64,000 nt of DNA from Trissonchulus latispiculum (lineage: Eukaryota; Nematoda; Enoplea; Enoplida; Ironidae). Shown piece after piece: positions 43,501 to 52,011 of this stretch; the first letter of the stretch is position 1, and each line of letters opens with the position of its first letter. The position numbers and the translations under genes were made by a program. The stretch lies in the NCBI GenBank assembly GCA_030248195.1, contig JASAND010032067.1, forward strand, positions 1-64,000, in the 5' to 3' direction. The notes below the pieces were generated by a model. That model was not told where the DNA came from and did no database searches. It saw only the letters and a program-made list of their open reading frames with translations.

Positions 43501-46500
43501 TTTTTCTGTCTTCGAGCAAAATGCGACATTCCCCTTCTTACAGCTAAAACGGATAAAGTCTTCAAATTAGCCTCAGTTTGTAAATATTCAAAGATTAAAT
43601 CTAAATTAAAATGTATAATTTTGGCTATGTTTTCGGATTATAGATGCGGAATGGCATTGGACTTCGGTCGATGGAACAGTTCATTTACCGATCATTCCTA
43701 AGGAATCGGTCAAATCGCTGGCTTCAACTTACGACTTCTGTCTAACTGGACAGGTTCAACAATTAATGTGCATTGCTAGACAGAATAGGATAATGAACAG
43801 CTCCAATTGAATTGATAGTATCAAGAGTACATAAAATAAGAGTGTGCCACTAGGCCAATCTATGTTATCAGAGCAAAAACTATGCTCTGCTCGCTAACGC
43901 CCCCCCCCCCCGCAAATCAGACCCTAGTGACCTCCCCGCAAATCAGTACCTTGTCGAAACGGGGGTTCTTTCTCTCGCTCTATGTTTATGTGCTTAAGCT
44001 CGAAAACACAAGCAGTGCGTACGCGAATTTTGTGCCTGCTTCGAGCTTCAGAACACAAACATAGCGCACAAAATTCTTTGAAGTGATGGGACTAATTTGC
44101 GGGGGGGGGGGCCGTTAGCGAGCAGAGCATAGTTTTTGCTCTGATAACATAGAGTGGCCTAGTGGCACACTCTTATATTATGTACTCTTGATAGTATGTA
44201 GTGTTTAGTTAAATTTTTAAATCTACGTACATACTTACTCTTTATTCTATTTTTACACTTATTTTTATGAAAAATAATTTTTATTTTTGACGCAATAACA
44301 GCTTTTCTAGTAACTGCTGTTGCGTTGTTTATAGGCATTATCTCACTTGCAGAATATAGCCTTCAAATTTCTGACTGCAATTTTGCCTCATGTGAAGGTG
44401 TATGCTAGAGTGGCACCAAAGCAGAAGGTAAAGTTCACATCGTAGACGGTGTCGAATATTTTAGGTAAAACACTTTGTCTGCACGGCGGTGATTTAAATG
44501 TATTTTTAGTTTTTTTGTATATTTTGATTTTCCAGAAGCCTGTTTTTATTAACTGTATTAGCATTTTATTGTACCATAAGCAGTTTTTAATTTTGCTAAT
44601 TTTGGTATCACTGTGGTTTCATAAAGCCAGTGACTGGCAACACGAGAGTGATAACTAGGTAAAGGTAAAGGTAAAGTGACCCCTGGAGAGAACTCCAACC
44701 TACAGAAGGTTATAGGGTGCCGGTGCTTATCTCGGGATTCACAGCCCGAAGCCAGGAGCGACAACTCTAATGTTGACTACATCTGTGGAAGGGGGGCCAG
44801 CCCTTCATCAGGCATTACGCCAGAACACAGACTCCTGTTACCTTCCCACCGCAGTGGTACCCATTTACCGACCAGTTAAGGATAGACAGCTGGTTTGGCT
44901 GGAGCCCACGGCGAACCGATATGTGCTTAGTCCCTTGCTCAAGGGGATTTGTGAAAGCCGTGTGGCAGCGGTGGTTCGAACCTAGGACCGTCAGATCTTC
45001 AGTCAAACACCTTACCACTCGGCCATTACGGCACATAATATGGCCGATAACTAGGCCGAGGCCAACTAGCTTCTTGCGTTTATTTTGGGGAGACAACCGT
45101 TGCCATTTTAATCTAAATTGTTTCCTGTTGCTGGAGTTCAATTTTTGTGGTTTTTGACAGATGCCAATTATTGCATTTTTCCCTCAGTCTGTCTGTACTG
45201 TACTTTTGTGTATTGTAATTTAGTTGATTGCTATATATTTAGGAATTTGTGATCACCAGTCTAAAGGCTTTGGGTTATATCACCTTGATGTGCGGGGATG
45301 GTACAAATGATGTTGGAGCTCTGAAGCATGCTGATGTTGGTAGGATTTTGTTGGGGACTTCATATTAAACTAGTGTGGTCTAATCAACTTAAACTCCCAT
45401 TTACTTTAACGTTTCTGTAAAAAGTGAAGGGTGTGAAGGCGCCGATTTTTTAGCACGACTATAACCTTCAGTCTTTCGCCGTTGCGCTTTCCTTATGGTT
45501 ACTTTGCTCTACTGGTTGAGGAAAATGTTTTTGGTGAAAAAATGAAGCTTGCATAGTTTTCATGCAATTTTGTTTTTCAAAATATAGCTCCACCCAACGT
45601 TCAGATAAGCTGTGTTTGGAAGAAGTTCCATAAAAACTACCCTGGTATTACCAGAACCCCAAGAAAAAATAGCGAATGTCAAATAGTGTTATCTTTTCTT
45701 TCTAATTTGTTACTACCTACTGTTCGTGTTTGTAAAGTAAGCGGATTATTTGTAGCTGCTTTTCGTTATGTTTTGGAAACATTTTCTTAGCTAAATTTCA
45801 AGTCAAATTTCAATCATTATTGGTATATAACGTATGTTTTGCTGTTTAGGTGTAGCCCTTCTGTCGCATCCGCTATTTGCTGATAGGAATGAGCTGACCA
45901 AAAAGGGCGGGAAGGATGGGACAGCTGTTGACGGATCCTCTTCAAATAAGTCGTCTGGCGGCAGTGTTTCGCCCAGCTCAGAGTCCACGTCAGCGTCCAC
46001 GCCGTCCTCGGATCGCGTGGGTGGACGCCGACGGCCGGTCAAGTCCAAATCTGATGATCATAGTCATCGCTCGGCCCCGCGCACTACGCCCATTCAGCAG
46101 GCTCAAGTAATAACTCTTTTTCTCTCAAGCATGATCCGGTTTTTTTAGGATTAAACGAGTTAGCAGTAAGCTGTCTGTGAGATCCCAGCCTGATTTAGTT
46201 TGCGTTAAAATCATGATTACGTAACCGTCTACAGTCTGAACTGAACGATATTTATGTCGGTGTTGTTGCATTATATTTGTTGCAAAAATAATGATAAGCT
46301 AAATAATGAATTCCTAAAATTGGGCAATCTTTATTGTCCCATTTGGAACCTACTAATTTCCTATCTGTGCTGTTTAGAAGCGTCAACTGGACAAGCTGAA
46401 CTCAGTCCTGAAGGAGATGGAGGAGGAAGAGAAGGCCCAGATTGTGAAGTTGGGCGATGCCAGCATAGCCGCTCCCTTCACTTCAAAGCTATCATCGATC

Positions 46501-49500
46501 CAGTGTAGTAAGTAGAGCGTTTCGTCTCTTTCTCATTAAACGGTTGTTTCCACCGTTTGTTTGTAGGGATTGGTATCGAAAGTTCTTTTTGATACGTCCG
46601 TGAACTGTTATGATTTGTCTTACGTGTTGAAGATGTGGAGACAAACTTTACATAGATTAGCCGAGCTTGAAGATTAAATTAGACTTACATCGTTAGACTT
46701 TAATATCCGTAAAACTGGCGGATCCAGGATTTCGTGACGGGGGGGTGGCGGTAAAATATTTTCGTAGGCTGGGGGGTCTGGGGGTCGGAGCCCCCCCCCC
46801 AGAAGTTGAAGAAATTTTTTGTTTTTGCAATAAAAGCGGTCTTCGGATCTTTAATTCTTTTCATACTGGAGAACTGAGAAAATTTTTTAAAATTCTTGAC
46901 ATTTTTAGGCAAAAATGGTAATTTTCTCCGAAAAATCGGATGCATATGAAGCTTTTTCTTCATAAATGCAATAAATATGCGGTTAAAAAGCAGAAAACTT
47001 TTTTGCTTTTTTGCCCTTTTTCCTCTTTCTCTCCCTAATTTTTCCTACTTTCCCCCCTCCTTCCCTGGATCCGCCCCTGATCCGTACAGATGTAAGCTTT
47101 AAATGCATGTCTGCGATCATTCAAATCAGTTAGCGGTTGCTGAGATTTGAGGAAATTTGAGATGTCTTCGCAAATTCATAATTCATTTTCGCAACAAGAG
47201 AAAAGACTGTCAAATTAATAAAAATTTTCTGATGGGGTGTTTTCACTCCTGTTTTTATTCTTCCCGCCCAGTGTTTGTGTTGCCAGCGCATCCAGAAGCA
47301 ACATTCGTGAGGGAGCAGTCCAAAAGTGTTTTGAATTTCCACTGCAACTGGACTTGTGACAAGTGGAATCTATTGCATTTTTAGGGCAAATCTTAGCACA
47401 AAGTTAAGGCAGCGGGCAAAAACGTTTCGGAAATATTTAGACGCGCTGCTACTAGGCATTAAAAAGTCTTAGAATTGCTTCCTCTATTGGGGACCCCCAC
47501 CCGCTGGCTACGTGACTGGTTGATCGTTGCTGACATCTGTATTTTTGTGCTGTTTATTGATTTGGCTTTTTAGTATGTTTGTACGTAATGACAATGATTA
47601 TGCTGCATTGTTTGATATTATTTCGTCGTTTTTGTTTAGTATGTCATGTGATAAAGCAAGGACGCTGTACTCTAGTCACCACACTGCAGATGTTCAAAAT
47701 CTTGGCTCTCAATGCCCTGGTTCTGGCCTACAGTCAGAGTGTACTCTATCTTGATGGTGTCAAATTTTCTGATTCTCAGGCGACAGTTCAAGGACTGTTG
47801 CTGGCTGCTTGCTTTCTGTTCATATCTAGATCTAAGGTATCTATGTTACTGCAAAATGTTTAATATACAGGTAGGTATTGTGAATTTCCGTAGCTAAGTT
47901 GCATATGCTGCTTCTTCTTCTTCTTCTTCATATTCCTGGAGCACGGTCAGAGCCATGTGGGCTGATCTTCGGAACCCAGATGTAGTCACAGATAACCCAG
48001 CACCAGTCTTAGCGAGTTGAGGCTGATCTAAGGCCATGCCATCTGATCCAAGAACTGACCAGTTGGTTTTACAGATGGCTGCCCTTCGCTCGTGGGCAAT
48101 TTAAGGATGACTATGTGGCTACATCGTTAATTGAGCGACAAAGATCGACACCAGTTCCACTTGTGTAACTGGTGCCCCAGGGAAATAGAATTCATTTGGC
48201 ACACTGGTCAACGCCCCAGGGAGCACGTGGAAGGATAATCGTCCAACAGCATCGACCACAGCAAGAAGGAGATCACCAACCGGACGCGGGTGCTACGGTA
48301 TTAAATGGAATGGATGGGATACACCCATGGAGAGAAAGTCAGAGCTTTTAAAGCATGATCTTGTTTTACCATGATTGAGTCATCACGATTGGCGTTCTTT
48401 TAAAAAATTGTTTTCTACATTCTAGCCATTAAAGACACTTTCACGGCAGAGGCCACTGGAGAATGTGTTCAACATTTACACCCTACTCTCAGTGACGTTG
48501 CAGTTTGCTATTCACTTCTGCTGTCTGGTATTCCTAGTGCGAGAAGCTCATGCTAGATCGCCTCCAAAGTGAGCATTGCTTTCCTGCAGTTTTAAGGACT
48601 TCTGTGTTGATATTTTGTTATAGAGGGGTAGAACATAGTACAAAGTGCAGGCCATTGTATTCTGTTGCAAGCTGACATTTTTTGCCGTTTGCATGTTAAT
48701 ATTCCAAAAATTCTCCATGTTGAGCTATAAAATGATAGCGGCTATTATCTGAACCATGAAAACCGTAAATAAACTTGACTTTTGCAGGTTAGCGTTTTGA
48801 GTATTACAAGGTAGTTTTAGGGATTTTTTCGTTTTTTCGGGGGTTGGGGGGTCCCGGGGGCCTCCGGCATTCGGATTGGGGGGTAGAAGTTTTAAGGGGA
48901 CAAGGGTGTTTGCAGAAAAGGCAAAAGAATGAATTTTATGTCATACTTTGCGTGGAGAAACGCAAAATTCACAAAATGCCTGGATTTGTTGGCAAAAATA
49001 AAAGACATTTTTAGGCTAACATATCCGAGGAAGCCGGAAAATTTTCAAAAATTGGCTTAATGTTCTGGCAAATATGGACACCTAAAAATTCTTTCGGAGT
49101 GGGGCAAAAATATCAGGAGGAGAGATTTCGAGATAAAGGTAATTTGGGGGAGAAGTAACGTCGGAAGATATTTATTGTATCCTGATATGCGATCTTGCAT
49201 TTTAGGGAGGAGAAATTTGTGAACCTTGAGGAGGCATTCAAGCCTTCTCTGGTTAACACTACTGTTTATATTATGTCTGTTACGCTGCAGATAGCAACAT
49301 TTGCTGTTAACTATAGGGTAAGTATAAAGTCTGTAACAACTGTTTTGTTCCTCGATCGATACATTATGTAACTTTTAATCATTCCAGAACTTGTAGCTTA
49401 CATTTCAGAGACATGATTTAGTTTACTCACGTAGTTATGAAGTTGTAGTTGTATTGATACCTATCGTGTGTAGCCCTCTGGAAACAGTTTAAACTTTAAT

Positions 49501-50301
49501 GTAATATTTTCTATTAAGAATGAAAAAAAACAAGCAATATGTTTTGCAAAAGGTTGAGTTTCAAAATAATATTTTATTGAAATTATAAACCTGCTAATTG
49601 CAAAAAATGGTGTTGGTTGAAGCTATGAACGTTAGTTTGTGTATTTAGGGTCATCCTTTCATGGAAAGTTTATGGGAAAATAAGCCACTGTTGTATAGTT
49701 TGTTGACCTCTGGGGGTATTATTGTATCTTTGGCCGCTGGACTCCTGCCCGATGTTTCCGCCCAATTTGAACTAATCGAATTGCCAAGCGATGTAAGCAT
49801 GCAAGCTTATTTTCTCATTTCTGAGTTGTGAAAGTACGCATGTGATATACACCGTATATTGGTCTGTCGCTTTTGGTGTCAACTAACATGACATGTGTAC
49901 GTACTTTTAAGAGCTACTTTCACTTTTGTTTGTTACAATTTACGTCCTCTTGAATTAATTCGGTTGGACTAAAATTTTACGCAGTTTTTCGTAAGGTGGA
50001 CGTTTAAAAGAAAGAAGAATACCGTTTTACAAAATTTCACCATGTCAGCATTTCACCACCAGAGTCAGGTTGGGAAACCCTGGAAATCTGTATTGAATTC
50101 AGCACTTATACTATATCGTAATTTCCATTGAAACTGTTAAGCTTGTCTGTAAGTCCAAGGTAGTTGCCATTACTATGCAAGCATATTTTACTGTTCATTT
50201 TTTAGTTTCGAACGATGGTTCTGTATACTCTGGCAGCTGATTTTGGGTCCTGCTTTCTGCTGGATCGAGTTTGTGCTTTCATATTTGGTGACGTCCGATG
50301 A
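25281..50301 (+). CDS. ATP13A1: Endoplasmic reticulum P5A-type ATPase, complete gene
   Basis: P5A-ATPases are ER multi-span pumps. The family (human ATP13A1, yeast Spf1) dislocates misplaced transmembrane helices from the ER membrane. I joined 25 exons by GT-AG borders and reading phase, listed separately below. The product is 1,191 residues against about 1,200 in human, and the alignable order is unbroken from the N-terminal membrane segments to the last helix. Key motifs: TGES 305-308 (dephosphorylation loop), PPELP 443-447 (P5-type M4), DKTGT 486-490 (phosphorylated Asp 486), [13 protein letters not shown] at 699 on, GDGTND 818-823, and a Ser-rich loop at about 845-895. There are no internal stops or frameshifts. 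The ATG at 25,281 fits the family N-terminus; an extra 5' exon cannot be excluded. Nine of 24 introns hold recognisable mobile elements. Confidence 0.95.
26652..27662. mobile_element. Family D element nested in the hAT-like element
   Basis: Ends CAGGGTATTTTTTAC and AAAAAAATACCCTG, with CCTAC on both sides (26,647-26,651 and 27,663-27,667). Another copy at 59,190-59,413 shares the interior, including CCCTCCCGGGATTTTTGCT and the CCGGCTTCGCCG hairpin. The 219-codon frame at 26,530-27,189 (minus) is not a gene; it crosses this boundary. Confidence 0.75.
26962..27561. mobile_element. Long-TIR foldback MITE, innermost level
   Basis: GGATCTTTTCAGGATAACCC at the left is mirrored exactly at the right. 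The arms are about 270-280 bp and nearly identical, with a 40 bp centre. A perfect 8 bp TSD AAAAATTC flanks it (26,954-26,961 and 27,562-27,569). The related D copy at 59 kb lacks this block, which shows the empty site approximately. Confidence 0.85.
27758..28927 (-). pseudogene. CR1/L2-type LINE reverse transcriptase, decayed
   Basis: The minus strand shows RT pieces in order: [13 protein letters not shown] (motif A, 28.9 kb), then in other frames a [21 protein letters not shown] block, [16 protein letters not shown] and [18 protein letters not shown], and last [20 protein letters not shown] at 27.9 kb. The last phrase is the usual C-terminus of CR1-type elements. Several frameshifts; not functional. 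Motif C was not identified. Confidence 0.7.
28936..29285. mobile_element. hAT-like MITE, 350 bp, GGCCCC-rich ends
   Basis: Ends TAGGGATGCACCGGGGCC and GGTGCACCTCTA match the well-known hAT terminus TAGGGATGCACCG. Perfect 8 bp TSD CAATTTAG (28,928-28,935 and 29,286-29,293). The subterminal 40-100 bp are made of CCGGGGCC/GGCCCCGG repeats. It lies against the 5' edge of the CR1 relic. Confidence 0.9.
30640..31181. other. Intron 1, 3' part
   Basis: Single-copy-looking intron sequence with a few TATATACGTA tracts. No repeat or RNA gene seen. Confidence 0.4.
31182..31271 (+). CDS. ATP13A1: ATP13A1 exon 2 (residues 85-114)
   Basis: Encodes the conserved VTPTPNNGS stretch. Acceptor TTCTACAG, donor AAG|GTGTGT, phase 0 to 0. 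Confidence 0.9.
31590..31780 (+). CDS. ATP13A1: ATP13A1 exon 3 (residues 115-178)
   Basis: Holds [21 protein letters not shown], cytosolic N-terminal domain. The ORF runs on past the donor CT|GTACGT to a stop at about 31,799 that splicing avoids. Confidence 0.9.
32130..32540. repeat. Family C-like repeat in intron 3
   Basis: Carries CGCGCCGTCGGCGC (hairpin variant) and TTCAACTTCTGGGTGGCTCC, as in family C. Termini are unclear. Confidence 0.5.
32638..33044 (-). mobile_element. MITE with CTGGGCTTATTCTAG ends, intron 3
   Basis: Ends ATGGGCTTATTCTAG and CTAGAATAAGCCCAG. Flanks GTATAT and ATATAT are a near 6 bp TSD. The interior is the reverse complement of the copy at 37,834-38,043. It has the GGCTTCGCC hairpin and long C/G runs. 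Confidence 0.75.
33089..33317 (+). CDS. ATP13A1: ATP13A1 exon 4 (residues 178-254)
   Basis: One of the most conserved blocks: [17 protein letters not shown] and [14 protein letters not shown], membrane helices M1-M2. Confidence 0.95.
33750..34821 (+). pseudogene. RTE-like LINE, 5'-truncated and broken, intron 4
   Basis: A 10 bp TSD CCTCTCATCA (33,740-33,749 and 34,823-34,832) flanks it. The 3' tail repeats TAAGTCAAG. The frame starts inside the RT domain: [20 protein letters not shown] (motif B), [10 protein letters not shown] (motif C), then a frameshift near 34,255 and a TAG at 34,399 where a Trp codon is usual. The C-terminus has [19 protein letters not shown] and GPGRPRKDW, as in the 21 kb element but clearly divergent from it. 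Confidence 0.85.
35032..35101 (+). CDS. ATP13A1: ATP13A1 exon 5 (residues 255-278)
   Basis: [20 protein letters not shown], start of the actuator domain. Ends in phase 1 at G|GTAGGT. Confidence 0.9.
35362..35468 (+). CDS. ATP13A1: ATP13A1 exon 6 (residues 278-313)
   Basis: Actuator domain with [12 protein letters not shown] and [11 protein letters not shown]. The TGES loop is at 35,442-35,453. Confidence 0.95.
35469..36190. other. Intron 6
   Basis: No repeat signature. The 100-codon open frame at 35,862-36,164 shows no homology I recognise and crosses the intron freely, so it is treated as chance. Confidence 0.4.
36191..36323 (+). CDS. ATP13A1: ATP13A1 exon 7 (residues 314-358)
   Basis: Contains [18 protein letters not shown]. 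Acceptor TGAATTTAG, donor G|GTACTG. Confidence 0.9.
36728..36910 (+). CDS. ATP13A1: ATP13A1 exon 8 (residues 358-419)
   Basis: [20 protein letters not shown] then a hydrophobic helix (M3). Confidence 0.95.
37054..37191 (+). CDS. ATP13A1: ATP13A1 exon 9 (residues 419-465)
   Basis: M4 segment with [16 protein letters not shown], the P5A substrate-helix signature. Confidence 0.95.
37525..37645 (+). CDS. ATP13A1: ATP13A1 exon 10 (residues 465-505)
   Basis: [15 protein letters not shown] followed by [10 protein letters not shown]. The catalytic Asp codon is at 37,587. Confidence 0.95.
37834..38043 (+). mobile_element. MITE with CTGGGCTTATTCTAG ends, intron 10
   Basis: Perfect 15 bp TIRs and a 6 bp TSD TCTACC (37,828-37,833 and 38,044-38,049). 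210 bp. It carries GGCGAAGCCGG, the complement of the hairpin seen in the inverted copy in intron 3. Confidence 0.9.
38170..38330 (+). CDS. ATP13A1: ATP13A1 exon 11 (residues 505-559)
   Basis: Nucleotide-binding domain: [20 protein letters not shown]. An intronic in-frame ATG at about 38,108 precedes the acceptor TTTCAG and is not used. Confidence 0.9.
38640..38815 (+). CDS. ATP13A1: ATP13A1 exon 12 (residues 559-617)
   Basis: Holds [12 protein letters not shown] and [12 protein letters not shown]. The donor ATG|GTAAGC lies only 60 bp upstream of an inserted LINE. Confidence 0.95.
38879..41570 (+). pseudogene. I/Jockey-type LINE with RNase H, intron 12
   Basis: A 13 bp TSD GAAGTGAGTAAAA (38,866-38,878 and 41,571-41,583) and a (GAA)n 3' tail. 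RT starts at 39,205 ([32 protein letters not shown]), shifts frame near 39,678 and continues [19 protein letters not shown] and [11 protein letters not shown]. RNase H follows from about 40,690: [29 protein letters not shown] and [13 protein letters not shown]. The end has a Cys/His knuckle, ICLDC then HLILHC. The endonuclease region is missing; 38,880-39,200 is unrecognised. At least two frameshifts in RT. Confidence 0.85.
40470..41531 (+). CDS. RNase H-containing open frame of the LINE
   Basis: 353 codons without a stop inside a broken element. Catalytic set visible: Asp in WTDGS, Glu in RAEMHAL, Asp in CTDSKSA, and His/Asp in [12 protein letters not shown]. It is the C-terminal part of a longer ORF2; the first 70 or so residues come from a region where frame is shifted relative to RT, so no independent protein is implied. 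Confidence 0.6.
   Translation: MGRNMPVTSVYPMYQSNRLPSRLCQDPILRKQTSPSTTLSTNSCHAKKDCLPENLRTTTLETLSKLPPSDLNIWTDGSVKDSFRNGGSAAIICDGDGKVITELHSPAGLICSSFRAEMHALRMGIKWVVSQQVRNREIRVCTDSKSAIQHLMSGPNSQKLAITIEIWSLIKTLSDSGNHLTVQWVPSHVGIHGNELADVAASRASGARQDECATDLTTARAAVKRHIRAKFSEICRNTDVQRVYEGNQPVKQHLEAPLSRRERTILSQLRCKGHSQILRSYRHRVGQADSPICLDCQSAEDDLEHLILHCPALGGPRSRWLGVNPNLEVLSREPVSVIGFLRNVGRIRPSQSY
42144..42254 (+). CDS. ATP13A1: ATP13A1 exon 13 (residues 618-654)
   Basis: [19 protein letters not shown]. Strong polypyrimidine acceptor at 42,132-42,143. Confidence 0.95.
42597..42655 (+). repeat. 3' fragment of the SINE, intron 13
   Basis: GGAGAATTATTCTCC followed by GGCTACCTTTACAG resembles the SINE end GGAGATATTCTCCAGGGGTC plus tail. 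No head is present. Confidence 0.4.
42690..42815 (+). CDS. ATP13A1: ATP13A1 exon 14 (residues 655-696)
   Basis: [18 protein letters not shown], end of the N domain. Confidence 0.95.
43065..43173 (+). CDS. ATP13A1: ATP13A1 exon 15 (residues 697-733)
   Basis: [19 protein letters not shown], the P-domain hinge motif. Confidence 0.95.
43644..43753 (+). CDS. ATP13A1: ATP13A1 exon 16 (residues 733-769)
   Basis: [15 protein letters not shown] and a short variable segment ending CLTGQ. Confidence 0.9.
43822..44190. mobile_element. Foldback MITE, family F1, intron 16
   Basis: The arms of roughly 95 bp are nearly perfect inverted repeats, starting CAAGAGTACATAA and including GAGTGTGCCACTAGG. The 7 bp TSD is ATAGTAT (43,815-43,821 and 44,191-44,197). 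The terminus matches the 4.1 kb element at 53,964. Confidence 0.9.
44335..44427 (+). CDS. ATP13A1: ATP13A1 exon 17 (residues 770-800)
   Basis: [16 protein letters not shown], conserved approach to the GDGTND loop. Confidence 0.95.
44660..45045 (-). mobile_element. tRNA-derived SINE, copy 2, intron 17
   Basis: Minus-strand copy of the 14.8 kb SINE with the same tRNA-like head, CCTTGAGCAAGGGACTAAGC body and (CCTTTA)n tail. A perfect 10 bp TSD GATAACTAGG flanks it (44,650-44,659 and 45,046-45,055). Confidence 0.9.
45243..45339 (+). CDS. ATP13A1: ATP13A1 exon 18 (residues 801-833)
   Basis: [25 protein letters not shown] is at 45,294-45,311. Confidence 0.95.
45850..46106 (+). CDS. ATP13A1: ATP13A1 exon 19 (residues 833-918)
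   Basis: GVALL then a Ser/Thr/Lys/Arg-rich low-complexity loop (about residues 845-895), the place where animal orthologues vary most. Confidence 0.9.
46378..46507 (+). CDS. ATP13A1: ATP13A1 exon 20 (residues 919-962)
   Basis: Acidic helix [17 protein letters not shown] then [13 protein letters not shown]. Donor A|GTAAGT. Confidence 0.95.
46713..47079 (-). mobile_element. hAT-like MITE, family C, complete, intron 20
   Basis: Ends AACTGGCGGATCCAGG and CCTGGATCCGCCCCTG, flanked by ATCCGTAA (46,705-46,712) and ATCCGTAC (47,080-47,087), a 7/8 TSD. The body is the reverse complement of the copies at 2.2 and 11.7 kb. The frame at 46,700-46,963 recurs in all three but has no protein features. Confidence 0.8.
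47640..47836 (+). CDS. ATP13A1: ATP13A1 exon 21 (residues 962-1027)
   Basis: [20 protein letters not shown], then membrane helices and LFISRSK. Confidence 0.95.
47907..48340 (-). repeat. Retroposon-like fragment with (GAA)n tail, intron 21
   Basis: Read on the minus strand it ends in (GAA)6, the same tail as the I/Jockey-type LINE. The 400 bp body has no reading frame or tRNA-like head I can recognise. Either a LINE 3' UTR or a SINE using that LINE's machinery. Confidence 0.4.
48426..48568 (+). CDS. ATP13A1: ATP13A1 exon 22 (residues 1028-1075)
   Basis: [20 protein letters not shown] and [10 protein letters not shown]. Confidence 0.95.
48790..49200. repeat. G-run/AAGCCGG repeat in intron 22
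   Basis: Contains GAAGCCGGAAAATTTTC and G-run blocks as in family D, but lacks recognisable ends. Confidence 0.4.
49206..49317 (+). CDS. ATP13A1: ATP13A1 exon 23 (residues 1075-1112)
   Basis: [20 protein letters not shown], membrane helix M8-M9 area. Confidence 0.95.
49649..49792 (+). CDS. ATP13A1: ATP13A1 exon 24 (residues 1113-1160)
   Basis: [19 protein letters not shown] and a membrane helix. Confidence 0.95.
50206..50301 (+). CDS. ATP13A1: ATP13A1 exon 25 (residues 1161-1191, stop)
   Basis: Last helix, ending CAFIFGDVR and TGA at 50,299-50,301. Confidence 0.9.
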   Translation, partial: FRTMVLYTLAADFGSCFLLDRVCAFIFGDVR

Positions 50302-50855
50302 AAATGGTTTTTATCACTTTTCTATATATGAATCCTGAAATCTCTGGTAGTAGTTTGTTTTAATTATTGTTGCGCACTATTGTTTGTCTAAACTGTGCAC
50401 TTCAGTCCAACATAACGTATTACTTAAATTTGAATACCACAAAACTGTTTTGTTATCAGCATCAACAGATAACTTTCGTCGTTCCTCTTTTTTCGTTAGT
50501 GGATCACTACTTATTTTTGAAAACTTTGTCTGCCTAGTTGTGATAGAATTTTTAAAGTCTGAAGTCTTATTGCATTTTCGATGCATTGGACTTGGGTGCA
50601 AACTCTTGATAGTAAGGCGTTAAATTTATGTTAGAAATGTTAAAAATTATTAAACTGTAAATATTTAGTTCTGAGTTTATACTTTATGCTACATACATAC
50701 ATATCACATATGTATGAATTGTTGTCATGCTGTTTGTTGCTTTCTGCTGGCTTTCCGTTTGTAGTGTTTCAGTTTTAGTTTCCCTGATATTTTTTGATAT
50801 TCGCAATGTTGCTATTATTTCTGCCAGTAAAAGAATTCGCGTTTTTGCTGCTTTT
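50302..50855 (+). other. ATP13A1: Probable ATP13A1 3' UTR
   Basis: The 550 bp after the stop codon lack repeats. The open frame at 50,384-50,623 resembles nothing known. Confidence 0.5.
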
Positions 50856-50861
50856 AATAAA
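50856..50861 (+). terminator. Candidate polyadenylation signal
   Basis: AATAAA in TTTGCTGCTTTTAATAAACT. It is the first canonical signal after the ATPase stop codon. A near-identical context occurs at 61,336. Confidence 0.5.
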
Positions 50862-51051
50862 CTTTACTTAATTGAATTGATTGTTAAGGCTATTGTTATT
50901 TTGCTTAACAATTACAACATAAGGTGAGTTTGTTTTTAGTGTGCTCACGGTAGTTGATTGATAGGACTAGAAGCAGGAGCAGGGTTTGGCTTTTTCCGAA
51001 AAAGAATTATTGTAGGAAAAACTCGTTAATTTTCTGTGCATTTCCTCTTAA

Positions 51052-52011
51052 GGTGGTAATTCCGTTTGGGCACATATTGTTGTTTGGCGGCGCAAATCAG
51101 GATGAAATTTGATGAAACTTTCCGAAATAGGTTCTTTTAGCGTTCTAACATCCTCCGCGCAATCCCGATTCAAAAATTCGAGATTTCCGGTCAGAGTGGT
51201 TTTTCCCAATTTCTGAACGTTTGGCTGCTGCTATACAGTTATGACTATGTTCATTCGAAAGATCTCATTGAGCTTCACATTTTTGCTTTTCAAAGCAACT
51301 TTCTAGCTTTTCTCTACCGTGAGATATAGCCGATCTTCTTGTTTTGGCATCGAAAACTTGTCATTTTTACAGAAATCATATAATCCAACATTTCTTGAAC
51401 TACGCAAGCCGCGAAATCAAATGATCTGACAGGGACAAATTATCCAACGCATGATCGTCTTCCAACTGCTATCCTGTAGGCTGCTATCATAAAAAATGTA
51501 GTTTTTACAAAAACACGACCAATTTGTTTCCAAAGATTGTGGAGCATTTATCATGCAAGCTGGAGGGCTACTATTTAACGGATGTGTTCTGCACATATAT
51601 ACCCAGGGACGATTTTTTAGTTGCCCCGATTGCTGCTTTGTAGCTATAGTAATAGCTTGACAAATTTGGAAAAAGGCAAAATACAGGTTACGCACACATT
51701 TCAGCTTATTTCTTTATAACGAAGAGCGATTTCACAATAAATAAAAAATCGTCCCCAGCTATTTGATGGAGGTATCGAATGATATAACCAATGTCTCACG
51801 AAAAAATTTACTTGAAACTGCAAAAATTCTGGAAAATTATACTTCTTCTAAAATGTGTTAAAACTATTTTAGAAAAGCAACATTAGTTTCGTGGCATGCA
51901 TTAAAACGAGAAAATGTCAAGCTACATTTTGATATAAAAATGGCTTCTTAACTTCAAGTAATGAATGAGTAATAATGGTGCAAACTTTGTGTGACCAAAG
52001 GGAATCACCAC
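51052..52011 (+). mobile_element. TTAA-type MITE, copy 1, upstream of BTB gene 1
   Basis: TTAA (51,048) then AGGTGGTAATTCCGTTTGGG. The right end GGGAATCACCAC has lost its TTAA. Same family and orientation as 61,489-62,470, alignable throughout. Confidence 0.75.

Noticed and set aside
45803..46048. Minus-strand acidic frame of 81 codons
   Set aside because: Antisense shadow of the Ser-rich exon 19.
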